Below the pieces are notes generated by a model. The model had not been told where the DNA came from, ran no database searches, and saw nothing but the letters and a program-made list of their open reading frames with translations. The translations under genes and the position numbers were made by a program. A stretch of 64,000 nt of DNA from Saprospiraceae bacterium (GTDB lineage: Bacteria > Bacteroidota > Bacteroidia > Chitinophagales > Saprospiraceae), in the NCBI GenBank assembly GCA_020630775.1, contig JAHDIN010000007.1, positions 17,761 to 81,760 on the forward strand, given 5' to 3'. Below, one piece after another: positions 43,656 to 53,974 of this stretch (the stretch's first letter is position 1; each line of letters opens with the position of its first letter).

Positions 43656-46600
43656 TTATCTAGCATCTTTGTAGAACTTCTGAATCTTTTGTGATCCTTC
43701 AGAAATTATTCTGACGTAGTAGAATCCAGATGTGTACTTGTTCAAATCAACTTGATATGTTTCTTGGTTGATTGTAAACGAGTCAGCTAAACGGCCTACT
43801 CTATCGAAGATATATACTTTAGTTCCTTCCATTGGCTTCTTGTTCAATTCAAGAACCATGAAGTCTTCTGCTGGATTCGGCTTGATAATGAAATCCAATT
43901 CAGCTTGTAATTCTGACTCTTCTTCTTCATTGATACCGTTTTCAGGATCTTCTTCCTCTACGATACTTGATCCGCAATCTCCACCACCAGAAGTACATGT
44001 AGAATTGACCATAATTTCATCAACATCCCAAGCTGCAACAGCCGCACCATTTCCAACTAGGCAATATCCTAATAGTTCGAAAGTAAACACAGAAGTGCTT
44101 GTTACAGAAAAGTCTGCATTTCCACTAAAGTCAAATGTTTGCAATGTATAATCGTTTGTTGTTGCTAAACCAACTTGCTTGAAGATTTCAACACCATCCT
44201 TTAAAACTCTTACACCATAATTAGTTGGGTAGTTATTTGGACCTGAAGGACCATTAATCCATTGGTATGTCGGAGGTGCCGCTTCAAAGAATGATAATCC
44301 AGAAATATTACCTGTACCAGCTGAACCTGGAACAACTTGGATATCAAATCTAATTGCTAAATCGCTATCATCTTCAAAGTCACAATTATCTAGAGAACTA
44401 ACACACATAGCTACAGAGCCATTAGCTCCAGTAGTACAAGAGTGCATATTCGTTTGAGGATCTCTTCTATATAAGTGATCACCAACTACTGATAATTGAC
44501 TACATGCAGGATCATTTTCTACTGTAGCCGTAAACTCTGAATAATCTTTATTAGAATCATCTGAAGTGTCTGAATAACATCCTTCCATATCAAATGTCAA
44601 TTTAGAAGTAGTAGTTACAGGATTTGAAGCTTCTTCTCTAATGACTGTAATTGGATTAGACAAGTCAAAACATCCTTGTAAATCACCTGCATTATTTCCT
44701 ACTGCTATTCCAGTTACATCTGAAGCATAACATATTCTCCAAACTAAACAAGTACCTGTACCTGCTCCTGTAAAGCTAAATGGAGGACCTGCTGGCAATG
44801 CTAAAATATTAGCATTTTCATCAGTGATCACCCATCCTTTATTGCCACCTGTAGAACCACCAGTAACTGAAACATCTACTGTGTCATTTGGATCGTCTAA
44901 GCAAATTGTTACTTCAGTTTCTCCATTAGAATCTATTGTTCCAGCATCTGTCATAATTCTATTAACAGTAATAGGATTTGAAAGAGAGAAACATCCTTGT
45001 AAGTTGGCTGCATTTGCGCCTACTGAAGCTCCTTGAATATCGCCTTCGAAAGATAAATTCCAAATCAAGCAAGTACCTAATCCAGCACCATCGAAATCGA
45101 AAGGTGGGCTTGAAGGTAATTCTAAAATGTTAGCATTTTCATCAGTGATGACCCAAGCATTATTAGATCCAGTATTATTATTTAAAATAACATTTACCAA
45201 ATCCGGTGTACCATCTCCAACACAAACAGTTACTTCAGTAGTATTGTCTGTCGTTGATAAAACACCACCATTTACATTGTCTTTTGTAACTGTTATAGGG
45301 TTTGATAAAGCAAAGCAACCCGTTAAGTTAGAAGCATTATTTCCAATAGTAAGGCCACTTACTTGTGTACCACTTAAATACCAAACAACACATGTCGATC
45401 CAGGTGTACCTGTAAGAGTAAATGGAGGACCAGCTGGAAAATCTAAAATCGTTCCATTCTCATCTGTAATTATCCATCTTCCTGCTGAAGCATTAGTTAC
45501 TGAAAATTCTAAAGGATCAGAAGCACCGCCGTCTACGCAAATTGAGAAGCTATCTCCATTAGGTGAACTTATCGTCGGTGTTGTAACATTGCTCACATTT
45601 ACCGCTACTGAATTTGAAAGATCAAAACAGTCTCCACTTAAATCTGCTGCATTAGCACCAACTGCTGCACCATTTAACATGCCATTGAAAGACAAATTCC
45701 AAATTCTGTATGTGCCAGTGGCATAACTTGAGAAATCAAAAGGAGGACCTGCTGGTAAATCTAAAATATTACCTGCTTCATCCGTAATTACCCAAGCCGC
45801 ATTATCACCAAATTGATTATTTAATACAACATTTACAGGATCTACTCCAGAACCTTCATTACATAAGGTAGTAGAAGTTAAATTTCCATCTAATGAGAGC
45901 ACACCTCCATCAGCAATAGACTTATTAACTGTTATCGGATTTGAAAGATCAAAACAACCTTCAAACTGAGATACGTTATTGCCTACTGCTAATCCAGTAA
46001 AGAAGTTATCATATGCTAAATGCCATATCTGGCAAGTTTGTGCATTACCAGTAATTTCGATATTGATTGGCGGAGGACCAGGAAGTCCAATTATGTTACC
46101 ATTTAAGTCTGTAATCACCCATCTGAAAACAGTACCGTCTTCACCAGAAACACTTACATCGATACCATCAGTAACAGATCCTTGCACGCATACATCTATT
46201 GTATTGCCTTGTGGCGAACTGATTGTACCTCCATCCGCTGCTCCTTTTAGGATAACGATTGGATTAGATAAACCATCACAAGCACCTGTTAATTGATCTA
46301 CATTAGTGCCTACTGTAACACCTGAAGACATACCATCAAAGCTATATGCGTATAGCGTATATCTGCCTCTATCAAAACTACTAAAGTCGAAATTTGGACC
46401 TTGTAAAAACTGTGTAACATTTCCATCAGCATCAGCTAAGAAATATTCAACATTAGCACCTACGTTATTATTTAAAACAGTTTCTATAATTCCAGTGCTT
46501 CCATCTCCTTCACAAATGTTGACAAAAGTCATATTGTTCGTAGAGAAAACACCTCCCGTAGTTGCTACACGTTCAACCGTTATTGGATTAGATAATCCAA

Positions 46601-48245
46601 AACATCCATTCAATTGACTGGCATTATTTCCAACAGCTAAACCATTGATGCTGCCGTCATAATATAAATGCCATAAAAGGCAAGTACCAGCACCAAAACC
46701 ATCAAAGTCAATTGAATTGGTACCTTCTATAAGTCTTAAGATATTTCCATCAGTATCCGTTAAAACATATACTTCTTCATCACCCATACCTCCATTAATA
46801 TCTACTGTGATGACATCAGGAATACCATCACTCGCACAAATATTAAAACTAGTTTGACCACCACTTGAAATCGACGATGCAGCTGCTGTAGTTCTGATTA
46901 CTCTAATAGGATTAGACAAGCCAAAACATCCTTGCAAATCAGCAGCATTGCTGCCTATTTCAGCACCTGTGATTGTGCCTTCAAAAGATAAGTTCCAAAT
47001 CAAGCAAGTACCTAATCCAGCGCCTTCCAAATCAAATGGAGGACCTGCAGGTAAAGCTAAAATTTCACCTAACTCATCAGTGATCACCCACTGCATATTA
47101 GATCCGGTATTACCTGTAAGAATTACATCTATAGGATCTGCGACACCATCACCAACGCAAATAGATACTTCAGTCGCTCCCGTAGAAGTTGTAATCGAAC
47201 CTCCACCTTGTAAATTTCTATTAACAACTATTGGGTTAGACAAACCAAAACATCCAGTAACATCATTGACATCTCCACCAACTGCTAAGCCATTTAAAGC
47301 ACCATTATATGATAAATTCCAAACTAAGCATTGCCCAGTTCCAGCACCTTCAAAATCAATAACATTTCCTGTAGGTAAGTCTAAAACGACGCCATTAGGA
47401 TCAGTAACAACGATTTGTGAATTGTCACCAGTATTATTTGAAACAATAACTGTAAAAGCGTCTGAAATACCATCATTAGCACAAATGTCTAATGTTGTTA
47501 AGCCACCATCCGTAGCAATTGTTCCACCTGAAACATTGCTAGATTGGCAAGATGAAGTAATGATTACTTCATCAATATCCCATGCATTAACTGTAGCACC
47601 GTTGCCTACTGTACAATAGCCCAGTAATTCAATCGTAAAGAAAGTGTTTCCTGTAACGGTGAAATCTGGACCAGAAAAATCAAAAGATTCTAGTGTCCAG
47701 TCAGTTGTAGTAGGAATACCTGTTTGACGGTAAATCTCGTTACCATCTCTTAATATTCTTACCCCATATAAAGTAGGATAATTATTTGGCCCAGAAGGAC
47801 CTTGGTTCCAATTGTAGTTTTCAGGAGCTTGCTCATAAAACGACAAACTTGATAAAGCTGCCGTGCCATCTGCACCAGGCCCTAACATCACTTCAATACG
47901 AATAGCTTTATCGGCATCTGCCAAGTACTCGCAGTTATCTTCAGAACTCACACACATGGCATTCGAGCCATTGACACCTGGTGTGCACGAGTGTGTATTT
48001 ACTGTAGGATCAGTACGATACAAAGTTCCCATTGGGAGTAATGTAGCGCATGTTGGGTCATTTGTAGCAACCCCTCCAAATTCTGAATAATCAGCTAGGG
48101 TTCCTGCATTTACGAAGGCATTACACTCGTCCAAACTGTAATAAATAAAGGAACTTGTAGTATCACCTCCAACATCCAATGACTTTGCTAACGCACTGGA
48201 AATGTTAAAAAACAATGCACAGAATAAAAGAACAATTAATCTCAT
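43656..48245 (-). CDS. 1,529-residue secreted repeat protein with T9SS sorting domain
   Basis: Signal peptide to about residue 20. A domain of about 200 residues (30-235; NYPTLYGVRILRDGNEIYRQTG) is duplicated near the C-terminus (about 1230-1420; NYPTNYGVRVLKDGVEIFKQVG). Between them are nine repeats of 100-110 residues, each with an ICxxDG Cys, a WVITDExGxILxLPxGPPF core, a GTCLIWNLSF Cys and a GCFxLSNPITV Cys. The conserved Cys suggest disulfides outside the cell. An acidic linker (VEEEDPENGINEEEE) leads to a type A T9SS domain (IIKPNPAEDFMVLELN...FYYVRIISEG). No enzyme motif was found. It is probably an adhesin or matrix protein. Many antisense ORFs in the track come from the repeated composition. 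It has its own terminator and stands alone. Confidence 0.85.
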   Translation of the reverse strand: MRLIVLLFCALFFNISSALAKSLDVGGDTTSSFIYYSLDECNAFVNAGTLADYSEFGGVATNDPTCATLLPMGTLYRTDPTVNTHSCTPGVNGSNAMCVSSEDNCEYLADADKAIRIEVMLGPGADGTAALSSLSFYEQAPENYNWNQGPSGPNNYPTLYGVRILRDGNEIYRQTGIPTTTDWTLESFDFSGPDFTVTGNTFFTIELLGYCTVGNGATVNAWDIDEVIITSSCQSSNVSGGTIATDGGLTTLDICANDGISDAFTVIVSNNTGDNSQIVVTDPNGVVLDLPTGNVIDFEGAGTGQCLVWNLSYNGALNGLAVGGDVNDVTGCFGLSNPIVVNRNLQGGGSITTSTGATEVSICVGDGVADPIDVILTGNTGSNMQWVITDELGEILALPAGPPFDLEGAGLGTCLIWNLSFEGTITGAEIGSNAADLQGCFGLSNPIRVIRTTAAASSISSGGQTSFNICASDGIPDVITVDINGGMGDEEVYVLTDTDGNILRLIEGTNSIDFDGFGAGTCLLWHLYYDGSINGLAVGNNASQLNGCFGLSNPITVERVATTGGVFSTNNMTFVNICEGDGSTGIIETVLNNNVGANVEYFLADADGNVTQFLQGPNFDFSSFDRGRYTLYAYSFDGMSSGVTVGTNVDQLTGACDGLSNPIVILKGAADGGTISSPQGNTIDVCVQGSVTDGIDVSVSGEDGTVFRWVITDLNGNIIGLPGPPPINIEITGNAQTCQIWHLAYDNFFTGLAVGNNVSQFEGCFDLSNPITVNKSIADGGVLSLDGNLTSTTLCNEGSGVDPVNVVLNNQFGDNAAWVITDEAGNILDLPAGPPFDFSSYATGTYRIWNLSFNGMLNGAAVGANAADLSGDCFDLSNSVAVNVSNVTTPTISSPNGDSFSICVDGGASDPLEFSVTNASAGRWIITDENGTILDFPAGPPFTLTGTPGSTCVVWYLSGTQVSGLTIGNNASNLTGCFALSNPITVTKDNVNGGVLSTTDNTTEVTVCVGDGTPDLVNVILNNNTGSNNAWVITDENANILELPSSPPFDFDGAGLGTCLIWNLSFEGDIQGASVGANAANLQGCFSLSNPITVNRIMTDAGTIDSNGETEVTICLDDPNDTVDVSVTGGSTGGNKGWVITDENANILALPAGPPFSFTGAGTGTCLVWRICYASDVTGIAVGNNAGDLQGCFDLSNPITVIREEASNPVTTTSKLTFDMEGCYSDTSDDSNKDYSEFTATVENDPACSQLSVVGDHLYRRDPQTNMHSCTTGANGSVAMCVSSLDNCDFEDDSDLAIRFDIQVVPGSAGTGNISGLSFFEAAPPTYQWINGPSGPNNYPTNYGVRVLKDGVEIFKQVGLATTNDYTLQTFDFSGNADFSVTSTSVFTFELLGYCLVGNGAAVAAWDVDEIMVNSTCTSGGGDCGSSIVEEEDPENGINEEEESELQAELDFIIKPNPAEDFMVLELNKKPMEGTKVYIFDRVGRLADSFTINQETYQVDLNKYTSGFYYVRIISEGSQKIQKFYKDAR

Positions 48246-48649
48246 GTTGATTCTTATTTCGATTTTAAAATGTAAGAATTCTTACTAATTAGTATTATAA
48301 AGTTCAAATATATGTATAAAATTGAGATGCAACCCCATACATATATAATTATTTACCATACATAACAGCTACTTAGATGTAAATTACTATAATATATAAG
48401 GCAATGAGTACCCTATTTATAGCATTAAATACATTAGAAGTATAACATATATGTAAGGTGCTTTACAATTCTAGTTAAGCCTTCGAACGGTCATTAAATA
48501 CTACATCTATTATCAGTCCAAAAACAGTATAAATGCATTAAAGACTGCTGGGTTGACGTGTCTTGTCCAATTTTATTTGAAAATGTGATGTTTTGACTGA
48601 ATTCAATCGCTAATTCGATATATTCGAACTTCATTCACAATACTTTCAA
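48246..48649. other. 404-base AT-rich divergent regulatory region
   Basis: It lies between the giant repeat protein (minus) and the S46 peptidase (plus). It contains no ORF of note. It is very AT-rich, with ATACATATAT-type stretches, and has the two adjoining palindromes listed separately. Both promoters must be here, but I could not fix them. Confidence 0.6.
48272..48293. promoter_or_regulatory. Two adjoining perfect palindromes upstream of the giant gene
   Basis: GTAAGAATTCTTAC (48272-48285, 14 bases) and ACTAATTAGT (48284-48293, 10 bases) overlap by two bases, 27-48 bases upstream of the ATG. They may be an operator pair for a dimeric regulator. AT-rich palindromes also arise by chance. 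Confidence 0.4.
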
Positions 48650-50725
48650 ATGAAACAATTAAGATTATTCTGGCTATTAATTATGATTTTGTCCATCACC
48701 AGTATGATGGCTCAAGAAAAAGAAGCAAGTCCTTTTGACTTTGGTAGAATGTGGACTTTCGAAAATCCACCTACTGATTGGTTTAAAGAGGCTTATGGAA
48801 TTGAAGCAGATCAAGCATGGTTTGATGATGTAAGAAAATCTTCTTTAAGATTTGCGACCTGGTGCAGCGCTTCATTTGTATCTCCTGATGGATTGATTAT
48901 GACCAATCATCACTGTTCAAGAGATGAATCAATTGGTGTCCAAAATGAAGGAGAAAACTTTGATAAAAATGGATTCTATGCCACCACACTTGCAGATGAA
49001 CGCAAGGTTGAAGGACTTTTTGTCGAACAACTAATTAAAGTAGCTGATATCACAAATGACGTTTTAATGGCTGCTAAAAGTGCTGAAAATGATGCAGATG
49101 CTCAAACAAAGAAGAATGCAAAGCTTGAAGCTATTAAAGCAGAATATGGTGCTAAAGCAGACTGGGCAGGTTTAAGATTACAAACTGTATCTTTCTATTC
49201 TGGAGGAAAATATTCATTGTATGGATACAAAAAATATGATGATATCAGATTGGTGTGTATACCAGAAAATGATTTAGGTTTTTATGGTGGCGACCCTGAT
49301 AACTTCACCTACCCTAGATACAATCTAGACTTTACATTCTGGAGAGCTTATGATGAAAACGGCCAACCCGTAAACACATCTGATCACTATTATAAATTTA
49401 ATATTGATGGTATTTCGGCTGGAGAACCTGTCTTTGTAGTAGGTAATCCAGGTAGAACCGAAAGATACAGAACTACTGCGCAGTTAGAGTACGATAGAGA
49501 CTACAGATTTAAGCACTTATTAAGATGGTTGACCAACAGAAGAGACATGATGTTACAAGATTATAATATCATGCTTAAAGACGGCTCTAAAGAAAGAGAA
49601 GCGCAAGAGTTGCTTGGTACTATAAATAGTCTGTCCAACTCTATCAAAGCTTATAATGGCATCATGGGTGGTCTTCATAATGAAGAGTTTATGAGCAGAA
49701 AAAAGCAAATGGAAAACAATATCAAGAAAGCTTCATCTGGTGTTACTTATTGGGATGATCTTGAAAATGAATACAACATTTTGACCCCTCATGCCTGGGC
49801 TATTAATCATTTAGGTGCCTCTAGTTATAGAGGTGAAGCATTTGTTTTAATGCATCAAGTAGCTGGCTTAAAAAGCATGATTGAAAACGATGCTACGAAG
49901 GAAGAGAAAGAGGAGTTAAAGGGTAAAATCATTGAGATGGCCGATGGCATGGATGTCAATAAAGAAAAGAACTTAATGAAACTCCTTTTAAGCGAATTAA
50001 AAGAAGACATTTATCCAGGCGATAATACACTAAACAGATTATTAAATGGACAAACTATTGACGGATTTGTCAATGGCCTTTTTGAAAACTCTAAAATTTT
50101 AAATGGCGAGGCTAAGAAATGTGTTGCAAAAGATAAGAACATCACCAAGGCTAAAGATCCAATGATCAAAGCTTCAGAAATCTTAGTTGACCGATACAAT
50201 GAAGCCGCTACTCAATTCCAATCATCTTCCGCTAAAAGGAGAGCATTAGAATCTAAGATTGCTAACCAGGCATTTAATGTATATGGCACTTCCCTACCTC
50301 CAGATGCTACCTTCACTTTAAGGATATCTGATGGTGTCGTCAAATCTTACGAGTATAACGGAACTACTGCACCTATTATGACTACATTTTTTGGTCTATA
50401 TGATAGACATTATTCTCATGGTAAAGTTTTCCCTTGGTCACTTCCTGAAAAATGGCAAAACCCATCGATGGAACTCTTAAGATCGCCTCTAAACTTTGTT
50501 TCTACGAATGATATTATTGGAGGAAATTCTGGTTCTGCTATTATCAACAAAAACGGCGAAGCTGTAGGTTTAATTTTCGATGGCAACATTGAATCTTTGC
50601 CGGGTAATTTCATTTTCGATGAGCAATATAACAGATCTGTTTCGGTTCATGCTGGAGGTATTTACGCTGCTTTAAAGTATGTGTATAAAGCGGAAAGATT
50701 AGCTAATGAGTTGATGGGATTATAA
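48650..50725 (+). CDS. S46 family dipeptidyl peptidase (DPP7-like)
   Basis: 691 residues with a signal peptide (to about MMAQ). The chymotrypsin-like triad region includes IMTNHHCSRDE (His about 87-88), GFYGGDPDNFTYPRYNLDFTFWRAYDE, and IIGGNSGSAIINKNG (Ser about 626). In S46 enzymes the residue 18 positions after the catalytic Ser sets the P1 preference (Gly673 in DPP7, Arg673 in DPP11 of Porphyromonas). Here that residue is Gly in LIFDGNIE, which predicts a hydrophobic P1, so DPP7-like. The enzyme removes dipeptides from oligopeptides in the periplasm for amino-acid use. It may work after secreted proteases such as the subtilase at 3671 and the M43 protease at 61190. Confidence 0.92.
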   Translation: MKQLRLFWLLIMILSITSMMAQEKEASPFDFGRMWTFENPPTDWFKEAYGIEADQAWFDDVRKSSLRFATWCSASFVSPDGLIMTNHHCSRDESIGVQNEGENFDKNGFYATTLADERKVEGLFVEQLIKVADITNDVLMAAKSAENDADAQTKKNAKLEAIKAEYGAKADWAGLRLQTVSFYSGGKYSLYGYKKYDDIRLVCIPENDLGFYGGDPDNFTYPRYNLDFTFWRAYDENGQPVNTSDHYYKFNIDGISAGEPVFVVGNPGRTERYRTTAQLEYDRDYRFKHLLRWLTNRRDMMLQDYNIMLKDGSKEREAQELLGTINSLSNSIKAYNGIMGGLHNEEFMSRKKQMENNIKKASSGVTYWDDLENEYNILTPHAWAINHLGASSYRGEAFVLMHQVAGLKSMIENDATKEEKEELKGKIIEMADGMDVNKEKNLMKLLLSELKEDIYPGDNTLNRLLNGQTIDGFVNGLFENSKILNGEAKKCVAKDKNITKAKDPMIKASEILVDRYNEAATQFQSSSAKRRALESKIANQAFNVYGTSLPPDATFTLRISDGVVKSYEYNGTTAPIMTTFFGLYDRHYSHGKVFPWSLPEKWQNPSMELLRSPLNFVSTNDIIGGNSGSAIINKNGEAVGLIFDGNIESLPGNFIFDEQYNRSVSVHAGGIYAALKYVYKAERLANELMGL

Positions 50726-50776
50726 GAGGTAAAGGTAAAGTTGAAGTTGAAGTTGAAAACAAAAAGACATTTAAAG

Positions 50777-50808
50777 AAAAAAGGGCCGACAATTGTCGAG
50801 CCCTTTTT
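50777..50808. terminator. Bidirectional terminator between the S46 peptidase and dnaK
   Basis: AAAAAGGGC and GCCCTTTTT form the stem around CGACAATTGTCG, itself a palindrome. A and T tracts on both sides allow use by both convergent genes. It is bracketed by inverted GAAGTTGAAG (50743-50752) and CTTCAACTTC (50833-50842) repeats. Confidence 0.88.
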
Positions 50809-50849
50809 CTTTTATTTCAGCTTAAGCTTAAGCTTCAACTTCGACTTAA

Positions 50850-52760
50850 TTACTTATCATCCACCTCCTCAAACTCTACATCAGTCACCTCTTCCTTTCC
50901 ATCGCCGCCGCCTTCTGATGCATTAGCCTGATCGGCACCTCCATTAGCTTGAGCTTCTTGATTAGCTTGGTAGATATCTTGACTGGCTGCTTGCCATGCT
51001 GTATTCATCTTCTCCATTGCAGCATCAATCTTGTCTAGATCTTGCATCTTATGAGCTTCTTTCAATTCTGCTAAAGCATCTTCAATTACAGTCTTCTTAT
51101 CTGCAGGAATCTTATCACCATATTCTTTTAACTGTTTATCTGTTTGGAAGATTAATGTGTCTGCTGTATTGATTTTATCAGCAGATTCTTTAGCTTTTTT
51201 ATCAGCATCGGCATTCGCGGAAGCTTCAGCTTTCATTTGTTCTATCTCTTCTTTAGATAATCCAGTTGAAGCTTCAATTCTAATGTTTTGCTCCTTACCA
51301 GTACCTTTATCTTTGGCAGAAACATTGAGCATTCCATTAGCATCCATATCGAAGCTGACTTCAACTTGAGGCACACCTCTTGGTGCTGGTGGAATACCAT
51401 CTAAAATAAATCGACCGACTGTCCTATTGTCTCTGGCCATAGATCGCTCTCCTTGGAGAATGTGAATTTCAACACTTGGCTGATTATCTGCGGCTGTAGA
51501 ATATACCTTTGATTTCTTTGTTGGAATGGTTGAATTAGATTCAATAACCACATCGTAAACACCACCCATTGTTTCTATACCTAAAGAAAGTGGCGTAACA
51601 TCCAATAGTAAAACATCTTGTACATCACCACTTAGAACACCCCCTTGGATAGACGCGCCAATCGCCACTACTTCGTCTGGATTAACGCCTCTATTTGGTT
51701 TCTTACCGAAGAATTTTTCAACAGCTTCCTGAATTTTAGGAATTCTTGTTGATCCTCCAACTAAGATAATCTCGTCAATATCTGATTTCGATAAACCAGC
51801 ATCTTTAAGCGCTGCCTCACAAGGCTTCAGAGTACGCTCAACTAATGTGTCAGATAGTTGTTCAAACTTAGCTCGGCTCAACTTTAATACTAAATGCTTA
51901 GGCACACCATCTACTGCTGTTACATAAGGCAAATTGATATCTGCCTCGATAGAAGAAGATAATTCAATCTTCGCTTTTTCGGCAGCATCCTTTAGTCTTT
52001 GAAGTGCCATTGGATCTTTCCTTAAATCCATATTTTCTTGAGACTTAAACTCTTCAGCCATCCAGTCAATGATCACTTGATCAAAATCGTCACCACCTAA
52101 ATGCGTGTCTCCATTTGTTGATTTTACTTCAAATACGCCATCTCCCAATTCTAGGATTGAAATATCGAATGTACCACCACCTAAATCATAAACCGCGATA
52201 GTCATATCGGCATTCTTCTTATCTAGTCCGAATGCTAAAGCTGCGGCAGTTGGCTCATTGATAATTCTACTAACTTTCAAACCTGCAATCTCTCCAGCCT
52301 CTTTTGTAGCCTGTCTTTGAGAATCATTGAAGTATGCAGGAACAGTAACAACTGCTTCTGTAACTTCTTGACCTAGAAAATCCTCAGCTGTCTTCTTCAT
52401 TTTTTGAAGTACCATAGCTGAAATCTCTTGTGGAGTATACTTACGATCATCAATGGCCACACGAACGGTGTTGTTATCTCCTTTGACCACTTTGTAAGTA
52501 GATCTTCCTGCTTCAGATCCAACTTCATCATATCTCTGACCCATAAATCTTTTGATCGAAGAAATTGTTTTGGTTGGATTGGTAATCGCTTGACGTTTCG
52601 CAGGATCCCCAACTTTACGTTCGCCATTTTCTAAAAATGCGACCACTGAAGGTGTTGTTCTTCTCCCTTCTTCATTAGGAATAACAACTGGCTCATTACC
52701 TTCCATTACAGCTACCACTGAATTGGTAGTCCCAAGGTCTATACCTATTATTTTACCCAT
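50850..52760 (-). CDS. dnaK: Hsp70 chaperone DnaK
   Basis: 636 residues. The ATPase domain starts [21 protein letters not shown] and contains the phosphate and adenosine loops ([29 protein letters not shown]). The substrate-binding domain has [19 protein letters not shown], and the C-terminus ends in the acidic [14 protein letters not shown]. It refolds proteins with DnaJ and GrpE, neither of which is adjacent. The Ala/Gln/Gly-rich linker before the tail is usual. The promoter region has a long inverted repeat with TGACA/TGTCA half-sites, listed separately. Confidence 0.98.
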   Translation of the reverse strand: MGKIIGIDLGTTNSVVAVMEGNEPVVIPNEEGRRTTPSVVAFLENGERKVGDPAKRQAITNPTKTISSIKRFMGQRYDEVGSEAGRSTYKVVKGDNNTVRVAIDDRKYTPQEISAMVLQKMKKTAEDFLGQEVTEAVVTVPAYFNDSQRQATKEAGEIAGLKVSRIINEPTAAALAFGLDKKNADMTIAVYDLGGGTFDISILELGDGVFEVKSTNGDTHLGGDDFDQVIIDWMAEEFKSQENMDLRKDPMALQRLKDAAEKAKIELSSSIEADINLPYVTAVDGVPKHLVLKLSRAKFEQLSDTLVERTLKPCEAALKDAGLSKSDIDEIILVGGSTRIPKIQEAVEKFFGKKPNRGVNPDEVVAIGASIQGGVLSGDVQDVLLLDVTPLSLGIETMGGVYDVVIESNSTIPTKKSKVYSTAADNQPSVEIHILQGERSMARDNRTVGRFILDGIPPAPRGVPQVEVSFDMDANGMLNVSAKDKGTGKEQNIRIEASTGLSKEEIEQMKAEASANADADKKAKESADKINTADTLIFQTDKQLKEYGDKIPADKKTVIEDALAELKEAHKMQDLDKIDAAMEKMNTAWQAASQDIYQANQEAQANGGADQANASEGGGDGKEEVTDVEFEEVDDK

Positions 52761-52833
52761 ATCTTGAAAAATTCTTTTTTTTTTAATTAATCGATACGCC
52801 GTTACCTCATCAATAGGTATGCCATGCCAGAAT

Positions 52834-52874
52834 TATGACAAATTAGAAGTCATTCTAATTCATTATCTGTCATA
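52834..52874. promoter_or_regulatory. Nested inverted repeat upstream of dnaK
   Basis: Outer arms TATGACA (52834-52840) and TGTCATA (52868-52874) enclose a perfect 8-bp pair, AATTAGAA/TTCTAATT, around GTCA. TGGCATGGCAT follows on the gene side of the minus strand. It lies about 75-115 bases upstream of the dnaK ATG. It is not the CIRCE sequence. Confidence 0.45.
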
Positions 52875-52913
52875 TTTAAGAAAATACGGGTAATCTTCTG
52901 CCAAATAGGCAGA

Positions 52914-53894
52914 TTATTGGAAATTTAATTGGGATGTAAATATGCCCATCCTCAAAGAATCCAGAGATTTATTTGACAAAGTTATGCCTTCGAAAGAGAC
53001 AGTATATTTTGAAGAAAATAAGCCTCTGCCTTCACTTAGGTTTGAAAAAACGGGTACATCTTGAGATGATGTGATTCCCAGATTGGCATCTGAAACTCTT
53101 ATAAATTCTTGTATTTCTTGTCCGCCGCAATCCAATTGAAGTTCAATATTGACAAAAACACGCTCCATTTCTGGATCATTTGTAATTGCACCAGCCAAAA
53201 ATGTATAAAATTCTTGTCCTTGAACATCCGCTTTCGTGGCCTCAACTTCAGAAAACACTTTCCAGCTTACGGCTTTAGGTTCAAAAGGATCTCCACTACC
53301 CATTCTTCTTTCTCTATAATTGAAATTTAAGAACATGTCATATATGGTTGCATCATTTGTTCTCCATGAGAAAGTCGTAAACTGGGGATATTCAAAATTG
53401 AGGATGGATTGAGACGCTGGATTTGGGGTTCTGAATTGTGTTTCTGAAATCACAAGCGTCTGAGCCGTCACCAAAGGTAAATTTTCAATACCTCTATCAA
53501 TTTCTAATTCGTAAGTATCCCCTTGTTGTAATTGGATGTCTTGAGCCTTGATTTTGTATAAATAGTTTGGAGATGATGCAAAAACGCCATCTTCTCTTAC
53601 AAAACCATCAAGGTTGCCGTCTATTCTTTCTAATTGAAAAATTTCTCCAGAATCAATATGCCTTAGTGAGACCTTGGCATTTTCGTAATAAATAGAATCT
53701 GGAATTTGAGCTATTTCAGCTGCTGGTGTACTTCTGTCAACAAATGCCTTTTCTACCCTAATATAATGGGCTGTATCTGAAGCGGCAATAACGCCATAAA
53801 CAATAGGAATGTCTTTGCGATCTTCTACTAATTCAAAATCATTACTACAAGAAAAGACAATTGAAAGGCCAAAAAGAAATAACATCCATTTCAT
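52914..53894 (-). CDS. DUF4249-like lipoprotein
   Basis: 326 residues; lipobox Cys16 (LSIVFSC). The beginning (DIPIVYGVIAASDTAHYIRVEKAFVD) and the strand pattern with AKVSLRHIDSGEIFQLE and YLYKIKAQDIQLQQGDTYELEI fit the DUF4249 family of Bacteroidota surface or periplasmic lipoproteins. That family often accompanies TonB receptors, but none is adjacent here. It has no catalytic motif. It is upstream of dnaK on the same strand (153-base gap) and divergent from panB. The family call is moderate. Confidence 0.6.
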   Translation of the reverse strand: MKWMLFLFGLSIVFSCSNDFELVEDRKDIPIVYGVIAASDTAHYIRVEKAFVDRSTPAAEIAQIPDSIYYENAKVSLRHIDSGEIFQLERIDGNLDGFVREDGVFASSPNYLYKIKAQDIQLQQGDTYELEIDRGIENLPLVTAQTLVISETQFRTPNPASQSILNFEYPQFTTFSWRTNDATIYDMFLNFNYRERRMGSGDPFEPKAVSWKVFSEVEATKADVQGQEFYTFLAGAITNDPEMERVFVNIELQLDCGGQEIQEFIRVSDANLGITSSQDVPVFSNLSEGRGLFSSKYTVSFEGITLSNKSLDSLRMGIFTSQLNFQ

Positions 53895-53974
53895 GGCCCA
53901 AATTTAAGCGAATAAACCGATCTTGGAGATTTATATTTTGATTTTATATCTTCAACACGACTAATAAAAACAAT

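Noticed and set aside
43768-48090. Several plus-strand ORFs of 70-223 residues
   Set aside because: All lie antisense in the giant repeat gene and recur with the repeat period, so they are shadows.
52761-52913. CIRCE/HrcA operator before dnaK
   Set aside because: The inverted repeat does not match the CIRCE sequence, and no hrcA is present.
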